In this document: positions 1 through 7,013 of the stretch, piece after piece | Position numbering within the stretch: the stretch's first letter is position 1 | How the letters are laid out: each line of letters begins with the position of its first letter | NCBI GenBank assembly: GCA_029262975.1 | Contig: JAJCYJ010000623.1 | Coordinates: forward strand, 1-15,586 | Origin: Saprospiraceae bacterium | GTDB taxonomy: Bacteria > Bacteroidota > Bacteroidia > Chitinophagales > Saprospiraceae | Direction: 5' to 3' | Length of the DNA: 15,586 nt | The notes under the pieces: generated by a model | What the model saw: the letters and a program-made list of their open reading frames with translations, nothing else | What the model was told of the DNA's origin: nothing | Database searches by the model: none | Program-made: the position numbers and the translations under genes

Positions 1-335
1 CAATTCACTGTATCAATGAGTCCAATCTTTTCTGAGTCAAGACCCGACTTTTTTAATGCTTGCTCCAATTCAGAAGCTAATTTATTTACGGCATTATCAA
101 GGTCACGAAGTGTCTTGTTTGTCTTATATTCTGATCGTACATTAGAAATAAGATCTGGAATTATATCGAGTATGAGACATTCCCTAATTACCTGGTACCA
201 AACTTCGTTAGCTGCTTTATTCCATGCGATTCTGGAATGATCTATCTCCAAATCGTCGGAAATAGGCTCGATACGATTCACATCATGATAAATACTCGTC
301 AGAGTACGTCTGAGAACTGGGTTTAATTTCAGCAT
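1..335 (-). CDS. EAD1-domain protein, N-terminal part (effector cut off by window edge)
   Basis: Open reading frame from an ATG at 335-333 (minus) running without a stop to the window edge; 111 codons are visible. Residues about 6-75 resemble the effector-associated domain 1 (EAD1) pattern: L8-R9 and Y16 with D18 in helix 1, a central W38-N39, then E44-V-W46 and a final amphipathic helix (residues 57-70). It lines up along its whole length with the EAD1 domain of the gene immediately upstream, including the Tyr-x-Asp, the Trp-Asn and the second Trp. EADs are small helical adaptors, compared to death domains, that by family knowledge recruit effectors through like-with-like contacts. Residues 71-111 are a charged helical linker (SELEQALKKSGL). 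The effector or other partner domain expected downstream lies outside the window. In-frame codons upstream of the ATG reach a TGA without a better start. It lies 163 nt after the adaptor gene and is probably in its operon. Confidence 0.6.
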   Translation of the reverse strand, partial: MLKLNPVLRRTLTSIYHDVNRIEPISDDLEIDHSRIAWNKAANEVWYQVIRECLILDIIPDLISNVRSEYKTNKTLRDLDNAVNKLASELEQALKKSGLDSEKIGLIDTVN

Positions 336-498
336 TACAGTGATTTGCAAAAGAATGAATTTACAAATTATTCAGAATATATCACCTATAACCGGCTTAA
401 ATGCTGTAGATGCATGATAATTGATAGAAGATTGAAAACCTCATCTGAAATATTTTAAGGTTGAAGAGATTTATTGAATCCGATAAAAAGCAGCAGTA

Positions 499-1095
499 TT
501 AATCAGTTACAATATACCTGTCCAAATCAGCTATAATTTTGGCGGATTTTTTAAAATCGTCTTTGGCGATATCCAAAACCACTTCAGTGAGACTACGATT
601 CTTTGCTTCGTGTAAAGCTTCGCGCCAGGCAGAATCTACTCCATTTTCCCAATTTATTAATCCTAAAATACTTGGTTCAACATCAGCTACAACCGTTTTG
701 ACTTGGTCAATATCAGGATAAAGCCTGCACAACAATTTTCTTAATTCTCTGTCGCTCATAGAGCCAGAGGGTCTGACAGAAGGAGTTGTCGGAATATTTT
801 CTGAATCTACATCCGGATTTTGATCTGGATGTGGGATTTTAATATTGGTAAAATAATCCAACAGGCTATTACGTATCTTATTTTCATTCGTTTTCTCCTG
901 ATCATCTGTTAATTCATCTTCTTTCGATTTTAAATTATAGATCCTGGAACGAAAAGCAGTAATTTTGTTTAACACAGCATTTGGGCCTTCGGCAAATAGT
1001 TCTTCAGCCAAATCCAGGGCTTTTTCTTGTTTTTGTCTGGATATAAGTGCTCTGAATTTCTTTACAAATTCCTTGTATTCTTCTTCTGTAGGCAT
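499..1095 (-). CDS. Two-domain adaptor, EAD11-like plus EAD1-like
   Basis: 198-residue protein with no signal peptide or membrane segment, so probably cytoplasmic. Residues about 5-86 look like effector-associated domain 11: a first helix pair with LISRQKQEKALDLAEEL (17-33), then the R49-x-R51 with L55 turn typical of the family, a variable charged loop, and N72-K-I-R75 opening the last helix. A Pro/Asp/Ser-rich linker follows (88-112). Residues about 113-190 look like EAD1: SDRELRKLL (114-122), Y126-P-D128, N148-W149, A156-W157 and a closing helix ending near D180. No enzymatic domain is present, so by family knowledge it should act as a bridge, each domain binding its own type in another protein. 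The next gene downstream starts with an EAD1-like domain, a natural partner. The EAD11 partner is not in the window. The ATG at 1095 is the only one after an in-frame TAA. Assignment rests on motif recognition, not a profile search. Confidence 0.72.
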   Translation of the reverse strand: MPTEEEYKEFVKKFRALISRQKQEKALDLAEELFAEGPNAVLNKITAFRSRIYNLKSKEDELTDDQEKTNENKIRNSLLDYFTNIKIPHPDQNPDVDSENIPTTPSVRPSGSMSDRELRKLLCRLYPDIDQVKTVVADVEPSILGLINWENGVDSAWREALHEAKNRSLTEVVLDIAKDDFKKSAKIIADLDRYIVTD

Positions 1096-1199
1096 AGTTT
1101 GCTTTTTAATCGATTCGGGTAATTCTTAAAATAACGGGTATCATGCGTGGGTACGACTTTTCTCTTGCTCGATCCTTTGAGTTTATTGTCCTGGTTCAT
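1062..1199 (-). CDS. Possible 45-residue leader peptide upstream of the adaptor gene
   Basis: An ATG at 1199-1197 (minus) opens a 45-codon frame (begins MNQDNKLKGSSKRK) that ends at TAA 1064-1062, overlapping the first 34 nt of the adaptor gene in another frame. It is basic and polar, with no recognisable domain. It could be a translated leader coupling into the adaptor gene, or simply a chance frame in the 5' untranslated region. Only its position directly in front of the adaptor, and the overlap, speak for it. Confidence 0.2.
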   Translation of the reverse strand: MNQDNKLKGSSKRKVVPTHDTRYFKNYPNRLKSKLCLQKKNTRNL

Positions 1200-2377
1200 T
1201 CGATCTTTCAATTGAGAAATATTTATTAATTATTTCGCGCCCCTATTTTACAAAATATTCAAATGATTTTAATTATATAATGCGGCTAATCTGTCACAAA
1301 ATAATTATCAAAACAAATTAGTTGGGGCAGATCTATACTTTTAGATTCTTTGGTGGAAATTAAATTTTACTATCTAAAACAAGTTGAGCACCGTGACTAA
1401 GGAGATATTGTATGCGCTCAAACGAATGTTTGGGTTTAAGATAAAAAATAACAATTGACGGCCGTTGAGGGACTAAGTAAAATTTCATCAGAATAAATTA
1501 TTGTAATATTTTTGTAGCAGATAGCAATTCGGTTGGCTCATTGAATTTACAACTATGTGAAACCTAAAAGAGCAAGCATCTATTGTAATACACCAATTGA
1601 TCTTGCAGTATGAATGCGATGCCCCTTCTTCATTATCGGAAATTGAAAGCTAATTATAGTTGTCACCTTTCTAATCTCATTACATTTTTGGGCATCAACT
1701 TATAGATAAAAGTGGATCTTTGCTAATAGATCGATCAACTATAGTTTCTAAACCAAATCCATCTCTTTTTAAGACGGTATTCACAGACACATAAAGATTG
1801 ATTCCCCAATAGACCATTGTGAGAGCACGATACGATGATTTCCAAATACTATTTTTATTATTCTAATTAATTTTGGACTGCTCTGTTCGTTTTGCCAAAT
1901 AGAAACGATGGATTATCAATTTTGGAACTTCTTTCTTTCCGAATATTGGTATCCGATTTGAAGCATTGGATATTGCAAAATAGATCAGAAATAGAACATT
2001 GACTGGTCTAAGTTTGCCAATTTATCGGAGCTTATGAAAGCTAAATTTAGGCGTAGAGATTATGGGCAAATATTGACCTATGAACATGATATCGGAGTTC
2101 TTATGAAAGGCTTTCACAGCGATGTTATTATGTCAAGCACTGGCTAAATTATTTTCTCTCTGCTCAGAAGACGATCGGATCTAAATGTAGTTCGTTTGAT
2201 AATATTTTATAATAATAAGAATTGCAAGATTTAACATCTTCATTAATTGTTCTTTAAAAGTAAATATATCCGAAAATCTTTATCTGAATCTCTTTAAATG
2301 ATCTAAATAACAATTAGATTCTTAATTTTGATGCAGGATGTATACATGATTGTAGAGATGGTTGATTTATAGCTTAT
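1200..2377. other. Gene-poor AT-rich stretch with short coding-like fragments
   Basis: No frame longer than about 60 codons is intact on either strand. Fragments that look more coding-like than chance are: minus 1360-1488 (42 residues, begins MKFYLVPQRPSIVIFYLKPK), minus 1695-1817 (40 residues, begins MVYWGINLYVSVNTVLKRDG), and a plus frame from about 1850 to 2147 broken by two stops. None matches a family I recognise. A short inverted repeat, TATTTT-AC-AAAATA, lies at 1244-1257 in front of the EAD genes, but such repeats are expected in this base composition. The stretch should also hold the promoters of the EAD genes (minus) and of the VOC gene (plus); I could not place either with confidence. 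Confidence 0.5.
1908..2147 (+). pseudogene. Possible decayed gene fragment with two in-frame stops
   Basis: A single plus-strand frame reads from ATG 1908 through TGA 1959-1961 and TAG 1992-1994 to TAA 2145-2147. The same frame is open back to about 1845, where it is hydrophobic (FIILINFGLLCSF), like a signal peptide. After the second stop come about 50 continuous residues, including KFANLSELMKAKFRRRDYGQ, with a composition that looks protein-like. No family was recognised. It may equally be a chance run in AT-rich DNA, so this is a weak call. Confidence 0.2.
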
Positions 2378-3391
2378 ATGACAGAGAAGAAAAAAGATGT
2401 AGCCTTAGCAGTTGGCACACCTGAATATACATTGACTGGTTCATTACGTATTATTACAATATGCACCGCGGATCTTGAATCAGTGAGGAAAGTTTTCGTA
2501 GAGGCATTAAACATGTCCATATCAGGCTCTTTGGATCTTGAACCAGGAGAGCATTTGAGGCAAAATTCCCTTTGGGGGATACCTGAGGATTTGGTCTGTC
2601 AGATTTATCTTATCTATTCAGAGAGTGACCCCGAGGGAGTTAAAATAAGAGTCTTAGTCCTTGATGAAGAGACTGAGCGCATACACGAAACCTATGATTC
2701 AAAAGCGCTCGGGCCGCTATCCATTGGATTCTATAATAGAGATCAACGCGATTTTGACAATCATTTGAAAACTCATGGCATTGGTGTTAAATCAAGCATT
2801 AAAAAGGGAGAAATAGAGTGGGGGCAAGGTATGTCTCAGCAATTTTGGAAAAGTGTATATAAAGGACCCGAGTTCATCCAAATATCTGCTATAGAGGAAA
2901 AAATGTCCACGGGATCTAAAATTGCTCAGACTGAGGTATCAGAATTTTCAAGCCCGGCATACACCTCATTTGTCACTGATGTTATCGATGAAGAAATATT
3001 ATTTCATACTAAAGTCTTAGGAATGTCAGTGGAGGTCGATTTGCATATAAATCCCGCAAATACTTCCGCATTGAACCTCTCTGAGGGAAAATCATACAGG
3101 ATTTCTAAAATCAGATCAAAAGACAATCAGAAAAATTACGTCATATTCATTCAATTTGATGATAAAGAGTCTCAGGACCGTGAAGTTCCTCCCCGACTTC
3201 CAAATCGCGGATTGGTCATGTGGTCATTTCAGACTGTCGACCTCGGAGAAGTGCTCTCCCGAGCGCACGCGCAAGAAATAAAGGTCTATCGAACTCCCAG
3301 AAAAGTACACGATGCAATCTATGGAGAAGCGATAGCAATGACCTTGCTTTCTCCAAGCGGATTTATCGTGGAAGTGTACACAACAGGATAA
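2378..3391 (+). CDS. Two-module VOC superfamily (glyoxalase/dioxygenase fold) protein
   Basis: 337-residue cytoplasmic protein made of two tandem vicinal-oxygen-chelate units of the beta-alpha-beta-beta-beta type. The first (about 21-175) opens with LRIITICTADLESVRKVF and a typical 'EALNM' turn. The second (about 190-337) opens with YTSFVTDVIDEEILFHTKVL followed by GMSVEVDL, the usual first strand, helix and second strand, and ends in GFIVEVYTTG, where the Glu occupies the usual last metal-ligand position. The family includes glyoxalase I, extradiol dioxygenases and antibiotic-binding proteins. The first strands of both modules lack the usual His ligand, and the last strand of module 1 (PEFIQISAI) carries Gln instead of Glu. 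A metal-dependent reaction is therefore uncertain and the substrate cannot be predicted. It converges on a broken short-chain dehydrogenase 55 nt downstream, and a joint role in metabolising a small organic compound is possible. The ATG at 2378 follows a long non-coding stretch and gives a full first strand. Confidence 0.7.
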   Translation: MTEKKKDVALAVGTPEYTLTGSLRIITICTADLESVRKVFVEALNMSISGSLDLEPGEHLRQNSLWGIPEDLVCQIYLIYSESDPEGVKIRVLVLDEETERIHETYDSKALGPLSIGFYNRDQRDFDNHLKTHGIGVKSSIKKGEIEWGQGMSQQFWKSVYKGPEFIQISAIEEKMSTGSKIAQTEVSEFSSPAYTSFVTDVIDEEILFHTKVLGMSVEVDLHINPANTSALNLSEGKSYRISKIRSKDNQKNYVIFIQFDDKESQDREVPPRLPNRGLVMWSFQTVDLGEVLSRAHAQEIKVYRTPRKVHDAIYGEAIAMTLLSPSGFIVEVYTTG

Positions 3392-3431
3392 GGTGCTCTT
3401 GTTATAACTCACAATTGAATCTGAGCGATAG

Positions 3432-3447
3432 AGGATTGATAAATCCT
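3432..3447. terminator. Hairpin between convergent genes, possible terminator
   Basis: AGGATT (3432-3437), loop GATA, AATCCT (3442-3447): a perfect 6-bp stem, extendable by a G-U pair. It lies 40 nt after the VOC stop and touches the stop codon of the opposing dehydrogenase. The plus strand downstream is T-rich but lacks a clean T-run, so intrinsic termination is uncertain. Confidence 0.3.
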
Positions 3448-4281
3448 TATTTCATTAATCGATTTTTAATTAATCTATCCATCATCCTTGCAGGTATTAT
3501 TCTTGGTATGAACCAGTTAGTAAGTTTATTCAGAACATAAGTGTACCGTACCTTCGGTTTCGAAGCCTCTGAGATATCCACGATTTGTTTTGCTATAAAG
3601 TCCGGCTCCAATCCTTTTTCTGCCCCTTTTTGTGCCATCTTGGCAAAACGTCCAAGAATACGACCATAAGAAGTGTCCTGATATTTTTCCAGATTCATTC
3701 CTTTTTCCCAAATAGGCGTTTTGACAGCCCCGGGGCCAACAATGATTACATCAATCCATAGATTAACAACTCTCTTCTTAGGCTATGTGAAAGCCCTTCC
3801 ACAGCATGCTTGCTGCCAACATATGCTCCCACAAATGGCGTCGCAACCTTGCCAGCAACACTACTTATATTAATAATCTTTCCTGGTGAAGATGTGTGAT
3901 TTTCTTGAGCTCCCAGAAGGGGCAAGAAAGCCTTGGTTACGCGCATCAAACCTATAACATTTACTTGAAAATGATGCTCGATCTCCTCCAATTCCTGGAA
4001 TTGCAATGGTCCTCCGATAGCTATTCCTGAATTATTAACGAGACAAAAAATAGATTTTGTAGTGAGCTGTTCAGTGACTTTATTCAATGCTTGACCAATA
4101 GCTTCCTGATCGGTAACATCAAATACCAAAGGCGTATAAGACGTTTTGAATTCTAATTGTAAACGATCTGCATCCTTCTGATTTCGAACACTACCAAATA
4201 CAGATAGCTTCTTGCAATGAATTCCTTGAGTGTATGGTAACCTATTCCGGTTGAGACACCAGTGATTAAGACGTGCTTCAT
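3447..4281 (-). pseudogene. Classical short-chain dehydrogenase/reductase, broken by two -1 frameshifts
   Basis: Three pieces on the minus strand reassemble into one SDR of about 278 residues, normal for the family. Piece 1 (4281-4153) begins MKHVLITGVSTGIG, the Rossmann TGxxxGIG nucleotide-binding motif. A missing base near 4203-4206 throws it out of frame; the true frame continues as VFGSVRNQKDADRLQ. Piece 2 carries VNNSG (NNAG-type motif), INISSVAG with the catalytic Ser, and YVGSK, the YxxxK active site. A second missing base near 3754-3758 creates a false stop at 3748-3746; the true frame continues as IDVIIVGPGAVKTPIW, the PG motif after the active site. Piece 3 (3698-3447) is the C-terminal part. 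All catalytic motifs are intact apart from the two single-base losses, so the inactivation is recent or there are errors in the sequence. Neither site is a long homopolymer. Without the breaks it would be an NAD(P)-dependent oxidoreductase of unknown substrate. Confidence 0.85.
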
Positions 4282-4324
4282 AATTAAGTAGGAGTTAAAA
4301 AATAAGAAAGTCGATTGTGAAATG

Positions 4325-4340
4325 TAAGATACTGATCTTA
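4325..4340. other. Small hairpin between HAD gene and broken dehydrogenase
   Basis: TAAGAT (4325-4330), loop ACTG, ATCTTA (4335-4340). It lies 40 nt downstream of the HAD phosphatase stop in the minus direction. A T-rich run (plus strand A-run at 4299-4304) follows only about 20 nt further on, so a terminator is possible but not clear. Confidence 0.25.
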
Positions 4341-4380
4341 AGCGATCATATTTTTTGTCTGAACTTTCTGGAAGATAGAA

Positions 4381-5232
4381 TTACTCCAGCAATATAGATG
4401 TACAAATGTAATCCGGTACCACACCCGTACTGTCAATCAAAAGTTGTGCATTTTTTTCAGTAGTATTACCGGTTAGGACAAGTGCTGTCCTGGCACCAAA
4501 TTTATTGCCTCCCAGTATGTCTGTATGCAGTGTGTCTCCAATCATGAGGATATCGTTTCTTTCTAAATTATACCCCTGTCCATTCAGATCGTCCAATGCA
4601 TAACTGAACATTTGAGAGTCCGGTTTTCCAAACTTCATGAACCTCCTCCTGACTACACTCTCAGCAAGCTGTGCTATCCCTCCTGTAGCCAGTGAAACAT
4701 CATTTTTGGCGACCGGATATATTTGATCCGTGTTAGCTACAATGACTGGTACATTGACCCTTCTTAACGTATTGATCGTATGATTAATGGTCGTGCGCCA
4801 ATCGTATCCTTCATCATCTAAAAATACAATCGCTGATATGTCTTCTGCATTTTCGAAATCGACTTCAACAATTGGAATTGCTCTTTTATAATCATCCAGG
4901 ATAAATTCAGCAGCTTGCTCTGTTCCGATATATGCTATCAGACCTTCCTTAACTTTGTATTTCAAATATTGCCGGGCCATCATCCCTGATGTTACGACAT
5001 GATAGGGTTCTATACCCTGGATGCCTAACTCTTTAAATCTTTCTGACTGGGATTTCTGGCTTCTTGAAGCATCATTGGTCAGGACTCTGAATGGCACTGA
5101 TATGTCTTTAAGATAGTCTATTGTATTTTGCACTCCCGGGATCAAACCGCGATGGTTTTTAAGTACGCCATAAGAATCAAAAAAAATGGCCTTATATGCA
5201 GGCAGAATATCTCGAATATTTCTAATGTCCAT
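4381..5232 (-). CDS. HAD superfamily class IIA phosphatase (NagD-like)
   Basis: 283-residue cytoplasmic hydrolase. HAD motif I is FFDSYGVL with nucleophile Asp19; the usual second Asp is Tyr21, a DxYG/DxWG variant found in part of the class IIA group. Motif II is LTNDASRS (Thr52). The IIA cap domain occupies roughly residues 75-180. VIVANTDQIYP (163-173) is the conserved stretch before motif III, whose Lys203 lies in KFGKPD. Motif IV is MIGDTLHTD (Asp233, Asp238), which binds magnesium. Class IIA members dephosphorylate small phosphorylated metabolites such as nucleotides, pyridoxal phosphate and sugar phosphates; loss of the usual acid/base Asp makes the exact chemistry uncertain. Its ATG lies 2 nt after the stop of the upstream kinase gene, so the two are surely cotranscribed and probably translationally coupled. 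A kinase and phosphatase acting on the same or successive metabolites is a natural inference. Confidence 0.85.
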   Translation of the reverse strand: MDIRNIRDILPAYKAIFFDSYGVLKNHRGLIPGVQNTIDYLKDISVPFRVLTNDASRSQKSQSERFKELGIQGIEPYHVVTSGMMARQYLKYKVKEGLIAYIGTEQAAEFILDDYKRAIPIVEVDFENAEDISAIVFLDDEGYDWRTTINHTINTLRRVNVPVIVANTDQIYPVAKNDVSLATGGIAQLAESVVRRRFMKFGKPDSQMFSYALDDLNGQGYNLERNDILMIGDTLHTDILGGNKFGARTALVLTGNTTEKNAQLLIDSTGVVPDYICTSILLE

Positions 5233-5234
5233 TT

Positions 5235-6275
5235 TTATAATTCTAAAAAATTGATAAGATTATTTGGATCAAATTGGTCAATAGAAGGGAGGTGAATTTC
5301 CAATGCTTCTTTTTTTAATTTAGAGGCATACTTTGTATTAAAAAAGTAACCTCCATGTCTAATGACATAATTTAGAATAAAAAATCTGTACCCTTCCTTT
5401 ATCATAATTATTTCATCTTTTATTAATGGGAAGACACTGTGATATGAGGATAAGAACAATTTAAATCTATCTTCATTAAATGTGTTGACATTGTAAGTAA
5501 ATACAGTCTTGTCCCCCACGTCAGATACAACTCTGCTCAGGAAATAAAAATCCATTACCCTTGTCGTTATTCTGAACCAATCATAATCCCACCGGGAGTA
5601 TAATCGGAATGAAGGTGTAACTGAAAAGTTGCCAATATTCCAATCTATAAATACAGGTATTAAGTTATCCTCGTCCAGGTATAGACTATCTACTATATCA
5701 ATATATATCTTACAATGATCAAGGATTAGTTTCTTATGTTCAGGATTAAACTCTTGAGATTTGTCAAGGTGGACATATTGTTCTATCAGAGCAATATCTC
5801 TTCGGAGTGATTTAGAACCTGGAGGTATGGTGTGCCTGACAGTATGACACGCACGGTGAAACTTCGCTGTCTGCTGGCCTAATTTTATAATTTGCTCTTC
5901 ATTCAATTGCCGAGGCGGGCGATTTTTTATTTTTACGGGTCGATAAAAAACTACCGCTGCATCTATCAGTTCATTTTTGAATCTGTGGATAAAAATATTA
6001 TTGCCCTTCATTAAAGAACGAGAGAGCAGGTTTTCAAATGGATAAGGTAAGTTGTTAGAGAGCACATTGATAATAGTATGATCTTCTACGAAATCATCAT
6101 ATTTGCCAAAATAACTCAGCTTTGCGATTACGATGCTCCCATCTATGAGACTAATTTTGTAGACATGATTAGTTGAGACAAAGGCACTAATATCTTCAAT
6201 AGATTTAATTCTCCTGGATGAATCATATTCCATCCATGCATATTTGATGATCGTGATAAAGTCATTAGAATCCAT
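5235..6275 (-). CDS. APH/choline-kinase-like phosphotransferase
   Basis: 346-residue protein with the aminoglycoside-phosphotransferase-type kinase fold. N-lobe: VYKISLIDGSIVIAKL with the ATP-binding Lys52, and Glu64 in the following helix. C-lobe: VFIDWNIGNF carries the catalytic Asp211 and Asn216; Phe209 stands where the family usually has His (HxD). SRWDYDWFRITTRVMDF supplies the metal-binding Asp230/Asp232, the counterpart of IDFD. All essential kinase residues are therefore present. The family includes choline, thiamine (YcfN/ThiK), homoserine, fructosamine and drug kinases; the substrate cannot be read from the sequence. It is followed 2 nt later by a HAD phosphatase and is divergent from the pnuC-kinase-TPP riboswitch block, so a vitamin or other small-molecule salvage role is possible but unproven. 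The ATG at 6275 lies 5 nt from a perfect 10-bp palindrome (6281-6290). Confidence 0.75.
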   Translation of the reverse strand: MDSNDFITIIKYAWMEYDSSRRIKSIEDISAFVSTNHVYKISLIDGSIVIAKLSYFGKYDDFVEDHTIINVLSNNLPYPFENLLSRSLMKGNNIFIHRFKNELIDAAVVFYRPVKIKNRPPRQLNEEQIIKLGQQTAKFHRACHTVRHTIPPGSKSLRRDIALIEQYVHLDKSQEFNPEHKKLILDHCKIYIDIVDSLYLDEDNLIPVFIDWNIGNFSVTPSFRLYSRWDYDWFRITTRVMDFYFLSRVVSDVGDKTVFTYNVNTFNEDRFKLFLSSYHSVFPLIKDEIIMIKEGYRFFILNYVIRHGGYFFNTKYASKLKKEALEIHLPSIDQFDPNNLINFLEL

Positions 6276-6280
6276 ACTTG

Positions 6281-6290
6281 CCTATATAGG
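6281..6290. promoter_or_regulatory. Perfect 10-bp palindrome between divergent genes
   Basis: CCTATATAGG lies 5 nt upstream of the kinase start, in the only gap (6276-6365) between the divergent kinase-phosphatase and pnuC units. It could be an operator or core promoter element. Being short and AT-centred, it could also be chance. Confidence 0.25.
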
Positions 6291-6295
6291 AATAA

Positions 6296-6319
6296 AAGTA
6301 GTTTTTTTATCTACTTCGA
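6296..6319. repeat. Hairpin with 14-nt sequence repeated at 10240 (copy 1)
   Basis: AAGTAG (6296-6301), a T-rich loop, and CTACTT (6311-6316) form a 6-bp stem. The 14-mer TTTATCTACTTCGA at 6306-6319 is repeated exactly at 10240-10253, where another CTACTT/AAGTAG hairpin forms. The two copies flank the pnuC to DinB block. Confidence 0.35.
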
Positions 6320-6365
6320 CACAATCCTCTTCTTAATACGCTGAATTTATTATCATCTTTGAGCG

Positions 6366-7013
6366 ATGATTGCAATGTCAGTTCTGAATGAAGCCATGTC
6401 ATACGCGAGGGATATTAATCTGCTCGAATTCTCTGGACTGGTCTTTGGTGTTTTGTGTGTCGTTTTTCTGATAAGACAAAATATATTGACATGGATCTGT
6501 GGTATTATCTATGTCCTCATTTCATTTGTTATCTTTTGGCAGGCAAGATTATATGGAGATTTTTTTCTGCACATCTTTTTCTTGGTTTTAAATATCTATG
6601 GTTGGCGGGAGTGGACTCGAGGTGATCAATATTCAAAGGATACCGAATTACCGGTAACAATGTTATCAATTAACTCAAACTTGCGCTTTTTAGGTATTAC
6701 AGTCCTGGGAGTACTTCTATTCGCACTTATTTTAAAAGAGGCACCAGGATGGATACCAGGCATGGAGCCAGCAGCGCTGCCTTTCTGGGATAGTATGACA
6801 TCAGTACTAAGTATTACAGGGATGTGGTTGACCGCTAAGAAAAAAATTGATAATTGGTATTATTGGTTGGTTGTTGATATTCTGGCTACGCTGATTTATT
6901 ATTATAAGGAACTTTATTTCTATAGCATTTTGTACTTTATATATATCGGTCTGGCTATTGCTGGTTATCTAGCCTGGAAAAAATCAATGGAAGCTTCGAT
7001 TGTCAATGATTAA
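6366..7013 (+). CDS. pnuC: PnuC-family vitamin transporter (nicotinamide riboside or thiamine)
   Basis: 215-residue inner-membrane protein with about seven hydrophobic helices, the usual size and topology of PnuC facilitators. Family signatures are WICGIIYVLISFVIFW in the first half, NIYGWREW (the WxxW binding-site motif), and WLTAKKKIDNWYYWLVVDI, the conserved substrate-contacting region near the C-terminus. PnuC members move nicotinamide riboside; the PnuT branch moves thiamine. The sequence alone does not separate them here: the overlapping NadR-type kinase favours nicotinamide riboside, while the TPP riboswitch and TonB receptor just downstream favour thiamine. Uptake is driven by intracellular phosphorylation of the substrate, which the next gene would supply. 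A second in-frame ATG at 6375 is an equally good start. The last codons overlap the start of the kinase gene. Confidence 0.88.
   Translation: MIAMSVLNEAMSYARDINLLEFSGLVFGVLCVVFLIRQNILTWICGIIYVLISFVIFWQARLYGDFFLHIFFLVLNIYGWREWTRGDQYSKDTELPVTMLSINSNLRFLGITVLGVLLFALILKEAPGWIPGMEPAALPFWDSMTSVLSITGMWLTAKKKIDNWYYWLVVDILATLIYYYKELYFYSILYFIYIGLAIAGYLAWKKSMEASIVND

Noticed and set aside
16..240. 74-codon plus frame at the left edge
   Set aside because: It lies opposite the EAD1 gene, whose minus-strand translation has clear domain features.
1244..1257. Inverted repeat TATTTT-AC-AAAATA upstream of the EAD genes as an operator
   Set aside because: AT-only arms of 6 bp are expected by chance in this composition; it is mentioned only in the description of the gap.
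1360..1817. Two minus-strand small genes (1360-1488 and 1695-1817)
   Set aside because: They are only 42 and 40 residues long, without family matches or start signals; treated as possible debris and not as genes.
2323..2330. TAATTTTG, an exact match to the Bacteroidota -7 promoter element TAnnTTTG, upstream of the VOC gene
   Set aside because: No TTTG -33 element lies at the usual distance upstream, and such 8-mers are frequent in AT-rich DNA.
3220..3540. 106-codon plus frame overlapping the end of the VOC gene
   Set aside because: It is an out-of-frame shadow of the VOC gene extended into the intergenic region, with no protein-like features.
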